In this document: one piece after another, positions 63,759-64,000 of the stretch
Layout of the letters: the number at the start of each line of letters is the position of its first letter
Numbering within the stretch: position 1 is the stretch's first letter
Assembly (NCBI RefSeq): GCF_033568475.1
Contig: NC_133120.1
Span: forward strand, 90,724,151-90,788,150
Reading direction: 5' to 3'
Length of the DNA stretch: 64,000 nt
DNA from: Henckelia pumila
Lineage: Eukaryota; Streptophyta; Magnoliopsida; Lamiales; Gesneriaceae
Position numbers and translations under genes: made by a program
The notes under the pieces: model-generated
Told to the model about the DNA's origin: nothing
The model's input: the letters and a program-made list of their open reading frames with translations, nothing else
The model's database searches: none

Positions 63759-64000
63759 GTATGAATTTTTTTTTCTGCCCTGCGCCTTCTTTTTTAAATT
63801 CATTCCTGTTGCCGCAAGTGTTCTTTTTTCCTAGATATTCCCGTGCGCGTGCGATTTGTGGATAAATTATCTTGAAGAATTAAATGGAAGGCTTGTCCTT
63901 TTGAATCCTTGGGTTTACCCAATGGTTCCAAGTATTGGTGGCAATACAATTTTTTTGGCTGATAAAACATGTGTCGATATGTATTATTTGTATGAACCTA
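63759..64000 (+). other. Start of JJJ1-like intron 1
   Basis: No second coding exon is seen before the window ends. Confidence 0.6.

Overview
The window is nuclear DNA from a dicot plant. Evidence: AT-rich intergenic DNA, genes with many short GT-AG introns, plant-specific families (POLAR-like, SPIRAL1-like, UGT86A, class II HDA5) and dense plant-type transposable elements. The family of the copia-like gag remnant suggests Lamiales (Gesneriaceae or a relative), but that is from memory and weak.

Left third (1-23,000): a Mutator-type MITE cut by the window edge; a 26-exon NOL6/NRAP gene (+, 833-11743) for small-subunit rRNA processing; a Helitron-like insert (12915-13228); a decayed copia-like remnant (about 13.6-16.5 kb, -); and a 14-exon class II histone deacetylase HDA5 gene (-, 16807-22958).

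Middle (24,550-41,460): a nested fossil. The outer element is an endogenous pararetrovirus (Caulimoviridae, cavemo/solendovirus-like gene order) of about 7 kb. A 9.6-kb Ty3/gypsy chromovirus (25650-35221) has inserted into it with a GTTAA target duplication. The viral part keeps a tRNA-Met primer site, a promoter with a duplicated 57-bp module, a long uninterrupted last ORF and inverted-repeat arms about 60 nt long.

Right third (42,357-64,000): rhomboid RBL12-like (+), SPIRAL1-like (-), ribosomal protein eL42 (-), POLAR-like (-), glycosyltransferase UGT86A-like (+) and the first exon of a JJJ1/DNAJC21-type DnaJ gene (+, runs off the window). Between them lie a second, better preserved copy of the left-edge MITE, a 758-bp PIF/Harbinger-type MITE and a 1.34-kb solo LTR with its target duplication.

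Functional links are modest. NOL6, eL42 and the JJJ1-like gene all belong to ribosome production; NOL6 and eL42 share telo-box promoter motifs. Exon models were built by hand from reading frame, splice sites and family knowledge; total lengths (1055, 664, 327, 117, 105, 625 and 476 aa) are consistent with the families. The most unusual signals are the inverted arms and promoter duplication of the pararetrovirus, palindrome clusters near the 3' ends of two unrelated-looking LTRs, strongly uneven LTR-LTR divergence, and a frame-compatible lysine-rich open stretch in NOL6 intron 1.
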